Of a stretch of 64,000 nucleotides of DNA, positions 18,552 to 27,154 are shown one piece after another. The stretch covers positions 21,710 through 85,709 of the forward strand of contig JAGBKB010000065.1 of the NCBI GenBank assembly GCA_017934175.1. Reading direction: 5' to 3'. Under the pieces are notes generated by a model that did not search any database, was not told the origin of the DNA, and saw nothing but the letters and a program-made list of their open reading frames with translations. Position numbers and translations under genes: made by a program. Position 1 is the first letter of the stretch, and the number at the start of each line of letters is the position of its first letter. Source of the stretch: Lachnospiraceae bacterium. Its GTDB lineage: Bacteria; Bacillota; Clostridia; Lachnospirales; Lachnospiraceae.

Positions 18552-19055
18552 TTATATTTTATTTGCTTGGCGATAATCCTGTAAAATTATCTCTGCTGCG
18601 ATTTGGTCAATATTTTTTTTCCAGTCTTCTTTTTTTATACCTCTTTCTGCTAAAATAGTTTTAGCCTCAACAGTTGTTAATCTTTCATCTTGAAAACTTA
18701 TTTTAAAACAGTTACTATTTTTAAACTCTTGTACTTTATTAACTATTTCAGTTTTTACTTCATCTTCTATACTTATCGCATTTAAGCCATTTTTAAGCAT
18801 TTTGGCAAAGTTCTTTACCTTTTCCACCCTCTCCCCTTCTGTTCCATCTGCATTTAGTGGTAGTCCTATAACTATATCTGTAACTTCTTTTTGTTTTATT
18901 ATATCTACGATTTCTCTTATACTCTTTCGAAGCACATTTGCTTTATCTCTAAAAATTGTTTTTACCGGATAAATGAAATCAACTTCCAAATCAAAAATAG
19001 CGAGACCAATAGAAAAATCTCCATAATCAATACCTAAAATTTTTCTTTTATTCAC
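18552..19055 (-). CDS. ruvX: Holliday junction resolvase-like RuvX/YqgF
   Basis: About 167 residues. The RNase H-like motif KILGIDYGDFSIGLA and later IVIGLPLNADGTEG and FQDERLTTVEA are typical of YqgF, which acts in 16S rRNA 5'-end processing and perhaps in recombination. The GTG at 19055 puts the protein start just before GIDYG as in relatives; a longer TTG-start frame from 19103 would add 16 hydrophobic residues and looks less natural. Neither start has a clear ribosome site. Upstream, ACTTTTC/GAAAAGT forms a hairpin followed by T, which may attenuate expression relative to ireB. Confidence 0.88.
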   Translation of the reverse strand: MNKRKILGIDYGDFSIGLAIFDLEVDFIYPVKTIFRDKANVLRKSIREIVDIIKQKEVTDIVIGLPLNADGTEGERVEKVKNFAKMLKNGLNAISIEDEVKTEIVNKVQEFKNSNCFKISFQDERLTTVEAKTILAERGIKKEDWKKNIDQIAAEIILQDYRQANKI

Positions 19056-19148
19056 GGACAAAACAAATAAAAAATAACTTTTCTTTTTCGAAAAGTGAAA
19101 CAAATTCTATGAACTTCATTTCACGGACATTTATTTAATAAAGCAAAC

Positions 19149-19418
19149 TTATTTAAAGTTTTGCTCAATATAATATCTTATTAGTTCTTCTACTAATTCA
19201 TCTCTTTCAACTTTAGTAATAAGTGACCTTGCACCATTAAAACTTGTTATAAAAAGTGGTTCCCCAGACATAATATACTGCACTAATTGGTTTGTAGGAT
19301 TATACCCTTTCTCTTTCAATGCACCATAAACCTTGGCGATGACCTCTTTTACATCTACCTCTTTTTCTTCAGTGTTTTGCTCACTTGTGTATATAATTTG
19401 AGTTACATCTTTATCCAT
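19149..19418 (-). CDS. ireB: IreB family regulator (UPF0297)
   Basis: An 89-residue protein with the IreB pattern: EVIAKVYGALKEKGYNPTNQ and YIMSGEPLFITSFNGAR. In enterococci IreB is a phosphorylation target of the PASTA kinase IreK and affects cephalosporin tolerance. It is the first gene of ireB-ruvX-DUF1292-RNase J. The promoter -10 ends only six bases before the ATG and there is no ribosome site, so the message may be leaderless. Confidence 0.93.
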   Translation of the reverse strand: MDKDVTQIIYTSEQNTEEKEVDVKEVIAKVYGALKEKGYNPTNQLVQYIMSGEPLFITSFNGARSLITKVERDELVEELIRYYIEQNFK

Positions 19419-19424
19419 ACATTT

Positions 19425-19453
19425 ATTTTACTTTATTATTTAATATTTTGCAA
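19425..19453 (-). promoter_or_regulatory. ireB promoter (candidate leaderless start)
   Basis: TTGCAA (19453-19448) and TAAAAT (19430-19425) with a 17-base spacer. The expected transcription start, about seven bases on, falls on the A of the ireB ATG at 19418. Confidence 0.6.
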
Positions 19454-19527
19454 GTTTTTTACTATTACAATTTCATTAAAATTTTATAAAAATAATAAAA
19501 ACTGCTTATTTTTTATGATTTTTACAC

Positions 19528-20253
19528 TTACTTAATACTATTATTTACTATTCTATCTTCTAAAACTCTTATACTATCATAATTTTCTATAGAAGCAACT
19601 GACAAAAAATAATCAAAAACCTTAAAATAATATGTGTTGTAATATGTATCTAAAAATGATATTTGAGTTTTTTCACATTTAATTTCACTATCTTTATCTT
19701 TCAATATCTGCTCATTTACTATACAAGGTAATTGAGTATTTTTTATATCATTATCTATATTATATGCCTTCACATTTTTAGGTTCTATATACTTTTCACT
19801 ACCAGATGCTTTAAATAGGCTCTCTTTTATAGTCCATAATTTAGTTAATCTTTCTATACTACTATATTCATCATCCCCATCTAAAATATATTTTTTTTCA
19901 TATTCGTCAAATACATAATTTAATATATTAAGATTTTTTTTATCAAGATATTCTATATCTATTCCTATTTTTTGAGTAGATTTAACAAATACAACTATAT
20001 CTTTAGAGTGGCTGACATTAAAAAATGGTCCGTTCTCTATATATGGTTTTTTTAATTTGTTATATTTGATATCAGATTCTAAAACTTTTAGATTGTTATA
20101 AATAATAATACCACTTAAAAGCGATAGAGATTTAGATTCATTTGATTTGTAATTTAAACTATCACTAAATCTTTTAGGGATATTTTTTTTTATATAGTCT
20201 AATTCAAAACTTGTAATATTATTTTTTAAGTATTTAATAACTAATTCATTCAT
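19528..20253 (-). CDS. 4'-phosphopantetheinyl transferase (Sfp-like)
   Basis: A 241-residue protein with the PPTase motifs FNVSHSKD, IGIDIEYLD (Mg2+ site) and LWTIKESLFKASG (the WxxKExxxK motif). It moves the phosphopantetheine arm from CoA to carrier proteins. The Sfp/AcpT-type two-lobed length suggests activation of secondary-metabolite or fatty-acid carrier proteins; no such genes lie beside it. It stands between carbamate kinase and the ireB block. Confidence 0.9.
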   Translation of the reverse strand: MNELVIKYLKNNITSFELDYIKKNIPKRFSDSLNYKSNESKSLSLLSGIIIYNNLKVLESDIKYNKLKKPYIENGPFFNVSHSKDIVVFVKSTQKIGIDIEYLDKKNLNILNYVFDEYEKKYILDGDDEYSSIERLTKLWTIKESLFKASGSEKYIEPKNVKAYNIDNDIKNTQLPCIVNEQILKDKDSEIKCEKTQISFLDTYYNTYYFKVFDYFLSVASIENYDSIRVLEDRIVNNSIK

Positions 20254-20292
20254 AAAACATATGTCGTTAAAACTAATTTTAATATATGATGT

Positions 20293-21219
20293 TTATTTTG
20301 TTATTATAGTTCCAGACTCACCTTTCAATGCTTTTTTAGCATTCTTTAAGTCTGCAATTATTGCTTCTTTCCCTGTACTCGCAAATGACATACAAGCAAG
20401 AATTTTAGGAAGCATTGAGCCTGGTGCAAATTGATTTTCAGCAATATATTTTTTACATTCATCTATAGTTAGATGTGATAATTCTTGCTGATTTGCCTTA
20501 CCATAATTAATACATACTTTGCTAATAGCAGTTAAGATAACTAAAGAATCTGCATTGATAATTTCGGCAAGTTTTGCAGAAGCAAAGTCTTTATCAATAA
20601 CAGCAGGCACGCCTTCGTATTTTCCACATTTCTCTACAACTGGTATTCCCCCACCTCCAACAGTTATAACTATGCTGCCACTATTTACTAAACTATCTAT
20701 GACATTTTTTTCAACAACATCTATAGGCTTTGGGCTTGCCACTACTCTTCTATATCCTCTTCCTGCATCTTCAACAAAACTCCACCCTTTTTCACTTTTT
20801 ATTTTATCTGCAACATTTTTTTCATAAAATGCACCTATAGGTTTTGTAGGCTTTTTAAATGCTTCATCATATTCATCCACTACTACCTGTGTAATAACAC
20901 AAGTTACATCTTTTTTTATACCTCTATTTCTTAATTCATTTCCTATCGCATTTTGCAAATGATACCCTATATATCCTTGACTCATTGCTCCGCATTCAGG
21001 AAATGGCATTTCACCTTTTATAATACCATTTTCATATGCATAATTCATAGAAAGATTAATCATCCCTACTTGAGGTCCATTGCCATGAGCAATTATAACT
21101 TGATTACCATCTTCAACCAAATCTACAATTGGTTTTGCAGTTTCTTCTACTAACTGTTGTTGTTCTATTGCAGTATCTCCAAGAGCATTACCTCCAAGTG
21201 CTATAACAATTTTTTTCAT
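20293..21219 (-). CDS. arcC: Carbamate kinase
   Basis: A 308-residue enzyme of the amino acid kinase fold: KKIVIALGGNALG at the start, AHGNGPQVG, and EAIIADLKNAKKAL near the end. It makes ATP from carbamoyl phosphate in arginine or agmatine fermentation. Arginine deiminase and ornithine carbamoyltransferase genes are not in the window; argR is present but far away. The ATG has an AAAGGA-type site upstream. Confidence 0.95.
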   Translation of the reverse strand: MKKIVIALGGNALGDTAIEQQQLVEETAKPIVDLVEDGNQVIIAHGNGPQVGMINLSMNYAYENGIIKGEMPFPECGAMSQGYIGYHLQNAIGNELRNRGIKKDVTCVITQVVVDEYDEAFKKPTKPIGAFYEKNVADKIKSEKGWSFVEDAGRGYRRVVASPKPIDVVEKNVIDSLVNSGSIVITVGGGGIPVVEKCGKYEGVPAVIDKDFASAKLAEIINADSLVILTAISKVCINYGKANQQELSHLTIDECKKYIAENQFAPGSMLPKILACMSFASTGKEAIIADLKNAKKALKGESGTIITK

Positions 21220-21263
21220 AATTAATCCTTTCTTTCGCCTTTATAAGATATATTTATATCATA

Positions 21264-21761
21264 TTAGTTATTCTTCATTACATCTAATATCTTATCATAT
21301 GAAAACCCTTTTCTAAATAAATAAGACAAAATCTTTTGTTTTTCCTTTGGCTCCATATCTCTTTCTCTTTCAAAATAATCAGGACACTTTTTAAGTAAAT
21401 GTTTTTTTATTAAAGCCTCTTCATCAATCTCTATATCATCATCAAATATACTATCAAGCAACTCTTTTTTTATTCCCTTTTGATACAATTTTTGTTTTAA
21501 AACCTTAATTGAATATGTATTTTTATGTAACTCTATAAATCTTTTCGCAAAATCTTCATCATTGATAAAATTATGTTTCTTCAAAAACTTAATAGTTTCA
21601 TCTATTATTTCATCAGTGTACTTTTTGCCTTGTTTTAACTTATCTCGAAGTTGTTTTTCAGTCTTACTATAATTAGTTATAATATAAATTGCTCGTTCTT
21701 TGCAATTAGTCAGCGACCAATCATCTTTACTCATTTTTTTTACATCAAGATTGTAAGCCAT
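21264..21761 (-). CDS. recX: Regulatory protein RecX
   Basis: A 165-residue RecX: repeated three-helix units with CKERAIYIITNYSKTEKQLRDKL-type sequence, NFINDEDFAKRFIE and IKVLKQKLYQKGI. RecX limits RecA filaments. It lies downstream of recA, with a terminator-like hairpin between that would lower its expression relative to recA. Confidence 0.9.
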   Translation of the reverse strand: MAYNLDVKKMSKDDWSLTNCKERAIYIITNYSKTEKQLRDKLKQGKKYTDEIIDETIKFLKKHNFINDEDFAKRFIELHKNTYSIKVLKQKLYQKGIKKELLDSIFDDDIEIDEEALIKKHLLKKCPDYFERERDMEPKEKQKILSYLFRKGFSYDKILDVMKNN

Positions 21762-21801
21762 ATTATCCTTTCATCTTTTTTAATACTTAATTTCACTTTA
21801 T

Positions 21802-21835
21802 AAAAATAGTCAGCAAATAATAACTTGCTGACTAT
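21802..21835 (-). terminator. Terminator after recA
   Basis: ATAGTCAGCAA pairs with TTGCTGACTAT (21835-21806), with TTTTTA after it on the minus strand. It separates recA from recX; read-through is needed for recX unless it has its own promoter. Confidence 0.8.
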
Positions 21836-21843
21836 CCCATAGC

Positions 21844-22962
21844 CTATTCTTCATCTTCATCAAAATCTTCATCTTCATCCGGCACTTCAGGAGTATTTTT
21901 TGAATATGTAGCATTCTTTTCTTCCATATCTTTCTTAAATGCTTCTCTTACTTTGCCTTCTATCTCATCAAAGATTTCTGGATTATCTTTTAAGAACTGC
22001 TTCGCATTTTCTCTGCCTTGTCCTATCTTTTCTTTGTTGTAAGTTATCCAAGAACCTGATTTGTCTACTATTTCATAGTTTATTGCAGTATCAAGCACAT
22101 CCCCTACTCTTGATATACCTTCGCCAAACATTATATCAAACTCTGCTTCTTTAAATGGTGGGGCTACTTTGTTTTTAACAACTTTTACACGCACATGGTT
22201 ACCTATTATCTCTCCACCTGATTTAAGCGATTCAACTCTTCTAACTTCAAGTCTAACTGATGAATAAAACTTAAGTGCTCTACCACCTGTTGTAGTTTCT
22301 GGATTTCCAAACATAACACCAATTTTTTCTCTAAGTTGATTGATAAATATAACTGTACAATTTGATTTTGAGATAACACTTGTGAGTTTTCTTAATGCTT
22401 GAGACATAAGTCTTGCTTGCATACCCATAACTGAATCACCCATATCTCCATCAATCTCTGCCTGTGGAACAAGTGCTGCTACTGAATCCACAACAACCAA
22501 ATCAACTGCTCCACTTCTAACCATTGTCTCACATATTTCAAGTGCCTGCTCACCAGAATCAGGTTGTGAAATATATAAATGGTCAATATCAACCCCTATA
22601 TTTTTTGCATATACTGGGTCAAGTGCATGTTCTGCATCAATAAATGCTGCTATTCCACCTTTCTTCTGTACTTCAGCAACCATATGAAGTGTTACTGTAG
22701 TTTTACCTGAAGACTCTGGACCATATACTTCTACAACTCTTCCTCTTGGTATGCCACCTATACCAAGTGCTATATCAAGTGATATAGACCCTGTTGGGAT
22801 TGCTTCTACATTGAGGTCTACAAGTGACTCCCCAAGTTTCATTATAGAACCTTTCCCAAATTTCTTTTCAATTTGAGTAAGTGCAGAATCAAGTGTTTTT
22901 AACTTGTCTTCCTTACTTCCTGTTACTCTTGTTACTGGCTCTTTTGATACACTTTTTGCCAT
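21844..22962 (-). CDS. recA: Recombinase RecA
   Basis: A 372-residue RecA: Walker A GPESSGKT, the [10 protein letters not shown] and [13 protein letters not shown] segments, [21 protein letters not shown] and an acidic tail ([11 protein letters not shown]). It drives strand exchange and SOS induction. AAAGGAG precedes the start. I did not find a clear Gram-positive LexA box in the upstream region. Confidence 0.98.
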   Translation of the reverse strand: MAKSVSKEPVTRVTGSKEDKLKTLDSALTQIEKKFGKGSIMKLGESLVDLNVEAIPTGSISLDIALGIGGIPRGRVVEVYGPESSGKTTVTLHMVAEVQKKGGIAAFIDAEHALDPVYAKNIGVDIDHLYISQPDSGEQALEICETMVRSGAVDLVVVDSVAALVPQAEIDGDMGDSVMGMQARLMSQALRKLTSVISKSNCTVIFINQLREKIGVMFGNPETTTGGRALKFYSSVRLEVRRVESLKSGGEIIGNHVRVKVVKNKVAPPFKEAEFDIMFGEGISRVGDVLDTAINYEIVDKSGSWITYNKEKIGQGRENAKQFLKDNPEIFDEIEGKVREAFKKDMEEKNATYSKNTPEVPDEDEDFDEDEE

Positions 22963-23009
22963 ATCTTTCTCCTTTAATACTACGTTTCAATAGTACCATT
23001 CCAACATAT

Positions 23010-23038
23010 ATTATAATAGATATATTGCTTTTTTTCAA
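23010..23038 (-). promoter_or_regulatory. recA promoter
   Basis: TTGAAA (23038-23033) and TATAAT (23015-23010) with a 17-base spacer, about 50 bases upstream of recA. Confidence 0.75.
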
Positions 23039-23097
23039 GCACCTATACCAACTTATATATTAAGTATAATCTATTTAATATGCATAAATTTGGACAT

Positions 23098-23127
23098 AAA
23101 AAAAGATGGTCTAAAACCATCTTTTTT
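23098..23127 (-). terminator. Terminator after the aldolase gene
   Basis: AAAAGATGGT pairs with ACCATCTTTT around a CTAAA-type loop, with T runs on both strands. It is six bases after the aldolase stop and also precedes the recA promoter. Confidence 0.85.
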
Positions 23128-23132
23128 ATATC

Positions 23133-23942
23133 TTATTTCATTGAGAATACTGCCATTGCCTCTTCTATATCTTTTTTTATCGCATCTACTACAATCTTAG
23201 TCATCTTTGAGAATGTAAATACTTCACTATTAGCAAGATAATCTTGAACTTCCTTTATACCAGCATTTGAGAAATAATTAATCTTTCTAACTCCACATTC
23301 TATAGCCCTTCTTATGTCTTCTTTAGGTAATGTTCCGGCACCGTGTAAAACTAATGGGAGATTAGTTTTTTCAGAAATTTCCTTTAATAAATTAAAGTTG
23401 AGTTGTTGCTTTGCAGTAGTGCTATGAGTATTACCAACTGATGGTGCAAGTGCGTCTATATCTACTTCTCTAATAAACTTCATAAGTTGCTCTACATCTG
23501 TAATTGTAGATGCCTCACTCTTATGTCCACCAACAAATCCAAAACTTGCTTCAATATTTGCATTTGCAGACTTTGCAAGTGACACAACTTCTTTTCCCAT
23601 TTTTACATTTTCTTCAAATGGTAAATCAGCACCATCATACATAACTGCAGTAAAGCCCATCTTTAAACCTGTTTTAATATAGTCTGTATCTTTGCAGTGG
23701 TCAAGCATAGGACATATATCAACTTTTGCCTTTTTTGCTAATTCAATGATAACTGGTCCCATATACTTTAGTGGTACTTCATCTTCATAAGTAGCAGAAT
23801 GTTTAATTATAACTGGTTCGCCTCTTTTCTCTGCCACTTCTATAATTGCTCTAAGTATTTCAAATGTTGTCGCTGTAAATGCTCCTACTCCTCTATTTTT
23901 TCTTGTAGCCTCTTCAAGAATTGGATTTAATTTCTGAATCAT
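23133..23942 (-). CDS. Class II fructose/tagatose-bisphosphate aldolase family protein
   Basis: A 269-residue TIM-barrel protein. Zinc-site region PMLDHCKD (the conserved His follows Asp), phosphate-binding FGFVGGHKSE, and SVGNTHS with LVLHGAGTLP. It should cleave a ketose 1,6-bisphosphate. HC in place of HG/HA after the zinc His and NTH in place of NVH/TSH are variations, so it may be a tagatose- or other ketose-specific relative rather than the glycolytic enzyme. It is last in the run HIT, 3D protein, aldolase. Confidence 0.88.
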   Translation of the reverse strand: MIQKLNPILEEATRKNRGVGAFTATTFEILRAIIEVAEKRGEPVIIKHSATYEDEVPLKYMGPVIIELAKKAKVDICPMLDHCKDTDYIKTGLKMGFTAVMYDGADLPFEENVKMGKEVVSLAKSANANIEASFGFVGGHKSEASTITDVEQLMKFIREVDIDALAPSVGNTHSTTAKQQLNFNLLKEISEKTNLPLVLHGAGTLPKEDIRRAIECGVRKINYFSNAGIKEVQDYLANSEVFTFSKMTKIVVDAIKKDIEEAMAVFSMK

Positions 23943-23964
23943 TTTAATTACCTCCCAAAATTAT

Positions 23965-24375
23965 TTATAAATATTTTCTTACTTGTTCTGCCATTTCTTC
24001 TGTAACAGATGGGTCATCTTCATGTGGGCTCCAAAGACTCACTTCATCTACACTATATCTTGGTATAAGATGTAAATGATAATGTGCAACAGTTTGTCCA
24101 GCAAGTCTACCATTGTTTTGAATTATATTGTAATCTGTAAAACCATGAACCTTTTTCATAGCCTCTATAATTTTTTTTGCAAGAATTAAAATTTTAGATA
24201 ACTTCTCATCACTTAAGTCTGACATAGTTGTAGCATGCTCCTTTGGAACAATAAGCACATGTCCCTTTGTTGCAGGAGCGATATCAAGCATCGCTAAAAA
24301 ATCACCATCCTCATAAATTTTCTTTGATGGAATCTCATTATTCAATATTTTACAAAAAATGCAATTACTATCCAT
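23965..24375 (-). CDS. HIT family protein
   Basis: A 136-residue histidine-triad protein: CIFCKILNNEIPSKK at the start and the catalytic HYHLHLIPR (HxHxH) triad near residue 100. Such proteins hydrolyse nucleotide phosphoramidates (Hint-like). Start supported by GGAGGGA-type site. Follows the 3D-domain gene. Confidence 0.93.
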   Translation of the reverse strand: MDSNCIFCKILNNEIPSKKIYEDGDFLAMLDIAPATKGHVLIVPKEHATTMSDLSDEKLSKILILAKKIIEAMKKVHGFTDYNIIQNNGRLAGQTVAHYHLHLIPRYSVDEVSLWSPHEDDPSVTEEMAEQVRKYL

Positions 24376-24390
24376 GTTATCCCTCCTACA

Positions 24391-24978
24391 TTATTTTTTT
24401 ATCATTTCTGAATTAGTACTTACTACATAAGGCTCTGCAATATAGACATTGCCATATGCCCTACCATAATGAGTGACAAGTACTGCTAACTCATGTGTTG
24501 GTCTATATATATCTAAATGATTATTTTTAACTCCTCCACCTCTATCTTCAACTACATACACTCCATCATACACTTGACCATCTTTCCCTACTGCATCTTC
24601 AAGTATTATAACTGTTCCTTTTGGTAGAACTTTCCAATCAGATGCTATAGTATGATTCTCGCGAACCTTCTTTCCACTTGCTGTGAGTCCTGTTCCACTT
24701 CCACATTTATTACAAGCACAGTACCCGGAGAGTGAAAACTTTCCTTTTGCTTCACCTTTTATGTATGCTATGCCATCGTGAATATATATATTGCTACCTG
24801 TTGCTACATTTATAACAGCATTGTCAACAATTCTTGTTTGTTCTTTTTTATCATCTTGAAAGCCAGGTCCTTCATTATTTGAATATATATATTTAGCATT
24901 TATAATAGTAATTAAGTTTGCTATTATGAGTAGTACAACTATAAAAAGTAATAGTAATATTTTTTTATTATTTTTCAT
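24391..24978 (-). CDS. Membrane-anchored 3D-domain protein
   Basis: A 195-residue protein. Residues about 6-25 form a single membrane anchor; the C-terminal half is a 3D domain: SGYCACNKCGSGTGLTASG, PKGTVIILE and the VEDRGGGVKNNHLDIY segment with the conserved aspartates. This resembles the MltA-like barrel of YabE/Rpf-type proteins and peptidoglycan hydrolases. A role in cell-wall cleavage is likely but not proven. It sits between the chromate-transporter pair and the HIT gene. Confidence 0.88.
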   Translation of the reverse strand: MKNNKKILLLLFIVVLLIIANLITIINAKYIYSNNEGPGFQDDKKEQTRIVDNAVINVATGSNIYIHDGIAYIKGEAKGKFSLSGYCACNKCGSGTGLTASGKKVRENHTIASDWKVLPKGTVIILEDAVGKDGQVYDGVYVVEDRGGGVKNNHLDIYRPTHELAVLVTHYGRAYGNVYIAEPYVVSTNSEMIKK

Positions 24979-24990
24979 ATATAAATTATA

Positions 24991-25587
24991 TCATAATATA
25001 TAATTTATTGCTATACCTAAAATTGCCCCTAAAATAATGATTTTTATTGAAGAAATCTTCTTTTTTATAATTTTATCAAATAAAAACATGACCATAACTA
25101 TTAAAAACGCTATAATAAAGTACTTCAATATATATTTTAATTGGCTATAATTTGGGCTTGATGACATAACAGGTTTAATATATGGATATATATTTGAAAC
25201 AAACATAGTTGCACCAACTGCCATAATTGTCCCAACTATACAAGGTCTTATAGTAGATAGAGCAAATTTTACATTCTCATTATCTATATATTTTTTAAAG
25301 TATTTAACAAATATAAGTATAATGACAAATGCTGGTAAGACTTCACATATAGTTGCAATAATTCCTCCTACTAACCCTCCTATCTCATTACCTACAAATG
25401 TTGCAAGATTTATTGCAATAGGTCCAGGTGTACTTTCAGATATTGCTATAAAGTTTTCAAGCATTTCAATACTTAAAACACTATATTTTTCTGCTATATC
25501 CTTAACCATAGGAATAGTAGTATAGCCACCGCCAAAACTGAATAGCCCAATCATTAAAAAATCGTAAAATATGTTTAAATAAATCAT
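24991..25587 (-). CDS. Chromate transporter, second half (ChrA family)
   Basis: A 198-residue, multi-helix membrane protein with the family motif GLFSFGGGYTTIPMVKD near the N-terminus and SESTPGPIAINLATFVGNE. It pairs with the upstream gene (4-base overlap) to form a two-part CHR transporter. The family is linked to chromate export, but the real substrate in such anaerobes is unknown. Confidence 0.93.
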   Translation of the reverse strand: MIYLNIFYDFLMIGLFSFGGGYTTIPMVKDIAEKYSVLSIEMLENFIAISESTPGPIAINLATFVGNEIGGLVGGIIATICEVLPAFVIILIFVKYFKKYIDNENVKFALSTIRPCIVGTIMAVGATMFVSNIYPYIKPVMSSSPNYSQLKYILKYFIIAFLIVMVMFLFDKIIKKKISSIKIIILGAILGIAINYIL

Positions 25588-26150
25588 ATAACTTTCATAC
25601 TCCTTAATACTGATAATATAATACCAAGGAGTATGGCTATAAATACTAATATCATTGTGCTAATATTTAAACCGAGTAAATCAGTTGCTACCATTACTAT
25701 TAAAAATACTACAAATAAGGCTATGGTCAGTGCTTTATGTTGTGAATTCTTAACTTCTGTTTTAATTAAATTATATGCCGTTTTTATTATTATTATTGAT
25801 ACAGCAATTCTAATTCCAAAAAAAGCATTGGAGATAATCTCTATATGTAAAAAATCTTTAATAAAATACGATATAATACTTATAACAATAATTGAAGGCA
25901 ATATAACACCAACAGTAGCAAGAATTGCTCCAAGTAATTTCCCTTTTATATAACCAGTGTATGTAGCCATATTTATTGCAATAGGTCCAGGTGTACTTTC
26001 TGCTATAGCAAGAAGATTTAAAAATTCTTCATTGTCAAGCCACTTTTTTCTCTCTACACATTCATCTTGCACAACTGAAATCATTGCATAGCCACCACCA
26101 ATAGTAAAAAGTCCAATTTTAAAAAATGTTATAAATAATTCGAATATCAT
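25584..26150 (-). CDS. Chromate transporter, first half (ChrA family)
   Basis: About 188 residues, multi-helix, with GLFTIGGGYAMISVVQDE and AESTPGPIAINMATYTG. The chosen ATG (26150) lies inside the stop region of guaA; an upstream TTG at 26165 is less likely. It overlaps its partner by four bases. Together they make the usual split CHR transporter found in Gram-positive bacteria. Confidence 0.9.
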   Translation of the reverse strand: MIFELFITFFKIGLFTIGGGYAMISVVQDECVERKKWLDNEEFLNLLAIAESTPGPIAINMATYTGYIKGKLLGAILATVGVILPSIIVISIISYFIKDFLHIEIISNAFFGIRIAVSIIIIKTAYNLIKTEVKNSQHKALTIALFVVFLIVMVATDLLGLNISTMILVFIAILLGIILSVLRSMKVI

Positions 26151-26151
26151 T

Positions 26152-27144
26152 TTATTCCCATTCAATAGTTGCTATAGGTTTTGGTGATAAATCATATAAA
26201 ACCCTATTTATTCCACTAACTTCTTTTGTGATACGCTCTGTAATAAGTTTTAATACTGCATATGGTATTTCTGGCACAGTGGCAGTTACTGCATCAACAG
26301 TATCAACACATCTAATTACAGCAGGCCATCCCATAATTCTTTTTCCATCTTTTATACCTGTAGATTTTATATCGGGCACAGTTACAAAATACTGCCAAGG
26401 GGTAGGTTTTAATTTACCTATCTCTTCTCTAACTATATAATCAGCCTCACGAAGTGCATTTAATCTATCTCTTGTAATGCTACCTGTACATCTAACTCCA
26501 AGTCCTGGTCCTGGGAAAGGTTGGCGATATACCATATAATCAGGAAGCCCAAGTGCACTTCCTACCATTCTCACTTCATCCTTATATAATAACTTAACAG
26601 GTTCCACTAATTCAAATGTCACCCCTTCAGGAAGTCCACCAACATTGTGATGTGCTTTAACTCCATCAGATTCTAATATATCTGGATAAATAGTGCCCTG
26701 TGCTAAAAACTTATAACTTCCATCACTTGCAAGTTTCCTTGCCTCTTCATCAAATACATCTATAAACTCTTTACCTATAATTTTCCTTTTTGTTTCAGGG
26801 TCTGACACATCTTTTAATTTATCTAAAAACCTATCAGTTGCATCTACATATATTAAGTCCGCACCTAATTCTTCTTTAAAAACCTTAATGACTTGTTCAG
26901 GTTCATTCTTTCTTAAAAGTCCATGATTTACATGTATACAAGTAAGATTTTTACCTATTGCTTTTATAAGGAGTGCTGCAGTTACTGATGAATCTACTCC
27001 ACCTGAAAGTGCGAGTAGCACCTTTCCATCTCCAATTTGCTTTTTTAAAGCCGCAACCTGCTCACTTATAAATGTTTCAGCAAGATTCTTTGAATTAATT
27101 CTTGCCATACTTTCTGGTCTTGTGTTTTCTTTTGATATAGCCAT
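26152..27144 (-). CDS. guaA: GMP synthase, ATP-pyrophosphatase subunit (no glutaminase domain)
   Basis: About 330 residues. The N-type ATP pyrophosphatase motif is LALSGGVDSSV (PP-loop), followed by IHVNHGLLRKNEPEQV, PGPGLGVRC, and the C-terminal GINRVLYDLSPKPIATIEWE. It converts XMP to GMP. Bacterial GuaA normally carries an N-terminal glutamine amidotransferase domain of about 200 residues; it is missing here and no separate glutaminase gene is beside it. The start at 27144 has AAAGGAGG six bases upstream and removes an overlap with the gene before it. Confidence 0.9.
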   Translation of the reverse strand: MAISKENTRPESMARINSKNLAETFISEQVAALKKQIGDGKVLLALSGGVDSSVTAALLIKAIGKNLTCIHVNHGLLRKNEPEQVIKVFKEELGADLIYVDATDRFLDKLKDVSDPETKRKIIGKEFIDVFDEEARKLASDGSYKFLAQGTIYPDILESDGVKAHHNVGGLPEGVTFELVEPVKLLYKDEVRMVGSALGLPDYMVYRQPFPGPGLGVRCTGSITRDRLNALREADYIVREEIGKLKPTPWQYFVTVPDIKSTGIKDGKRIMGWPAVIRCVDTVDAVTATVPEIPYAVLKLITERITKEVSGINRVLYDLSPKPIATIEWE

Positions 27145-27154
27145 ATTTCCTCCT

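Noticed and set aside
19056..19103. The longer TTG start for ruvX
   Set aside because: It would add 16 hydrophobic residues ahead of the conserved KILGIDYG start and has no ribosome site.
21939..22154. A Leu/Cys-rich plus-strand frame inside recA
   Set aside because: It mirrors the recA codons and is not accompanied by any start signal.
22963..23040. A LexA (SOS) box at recA
   Set aside because: No clear GAAC-N4-GTTC match was seen by eye; a weight-matrix scan would decide.
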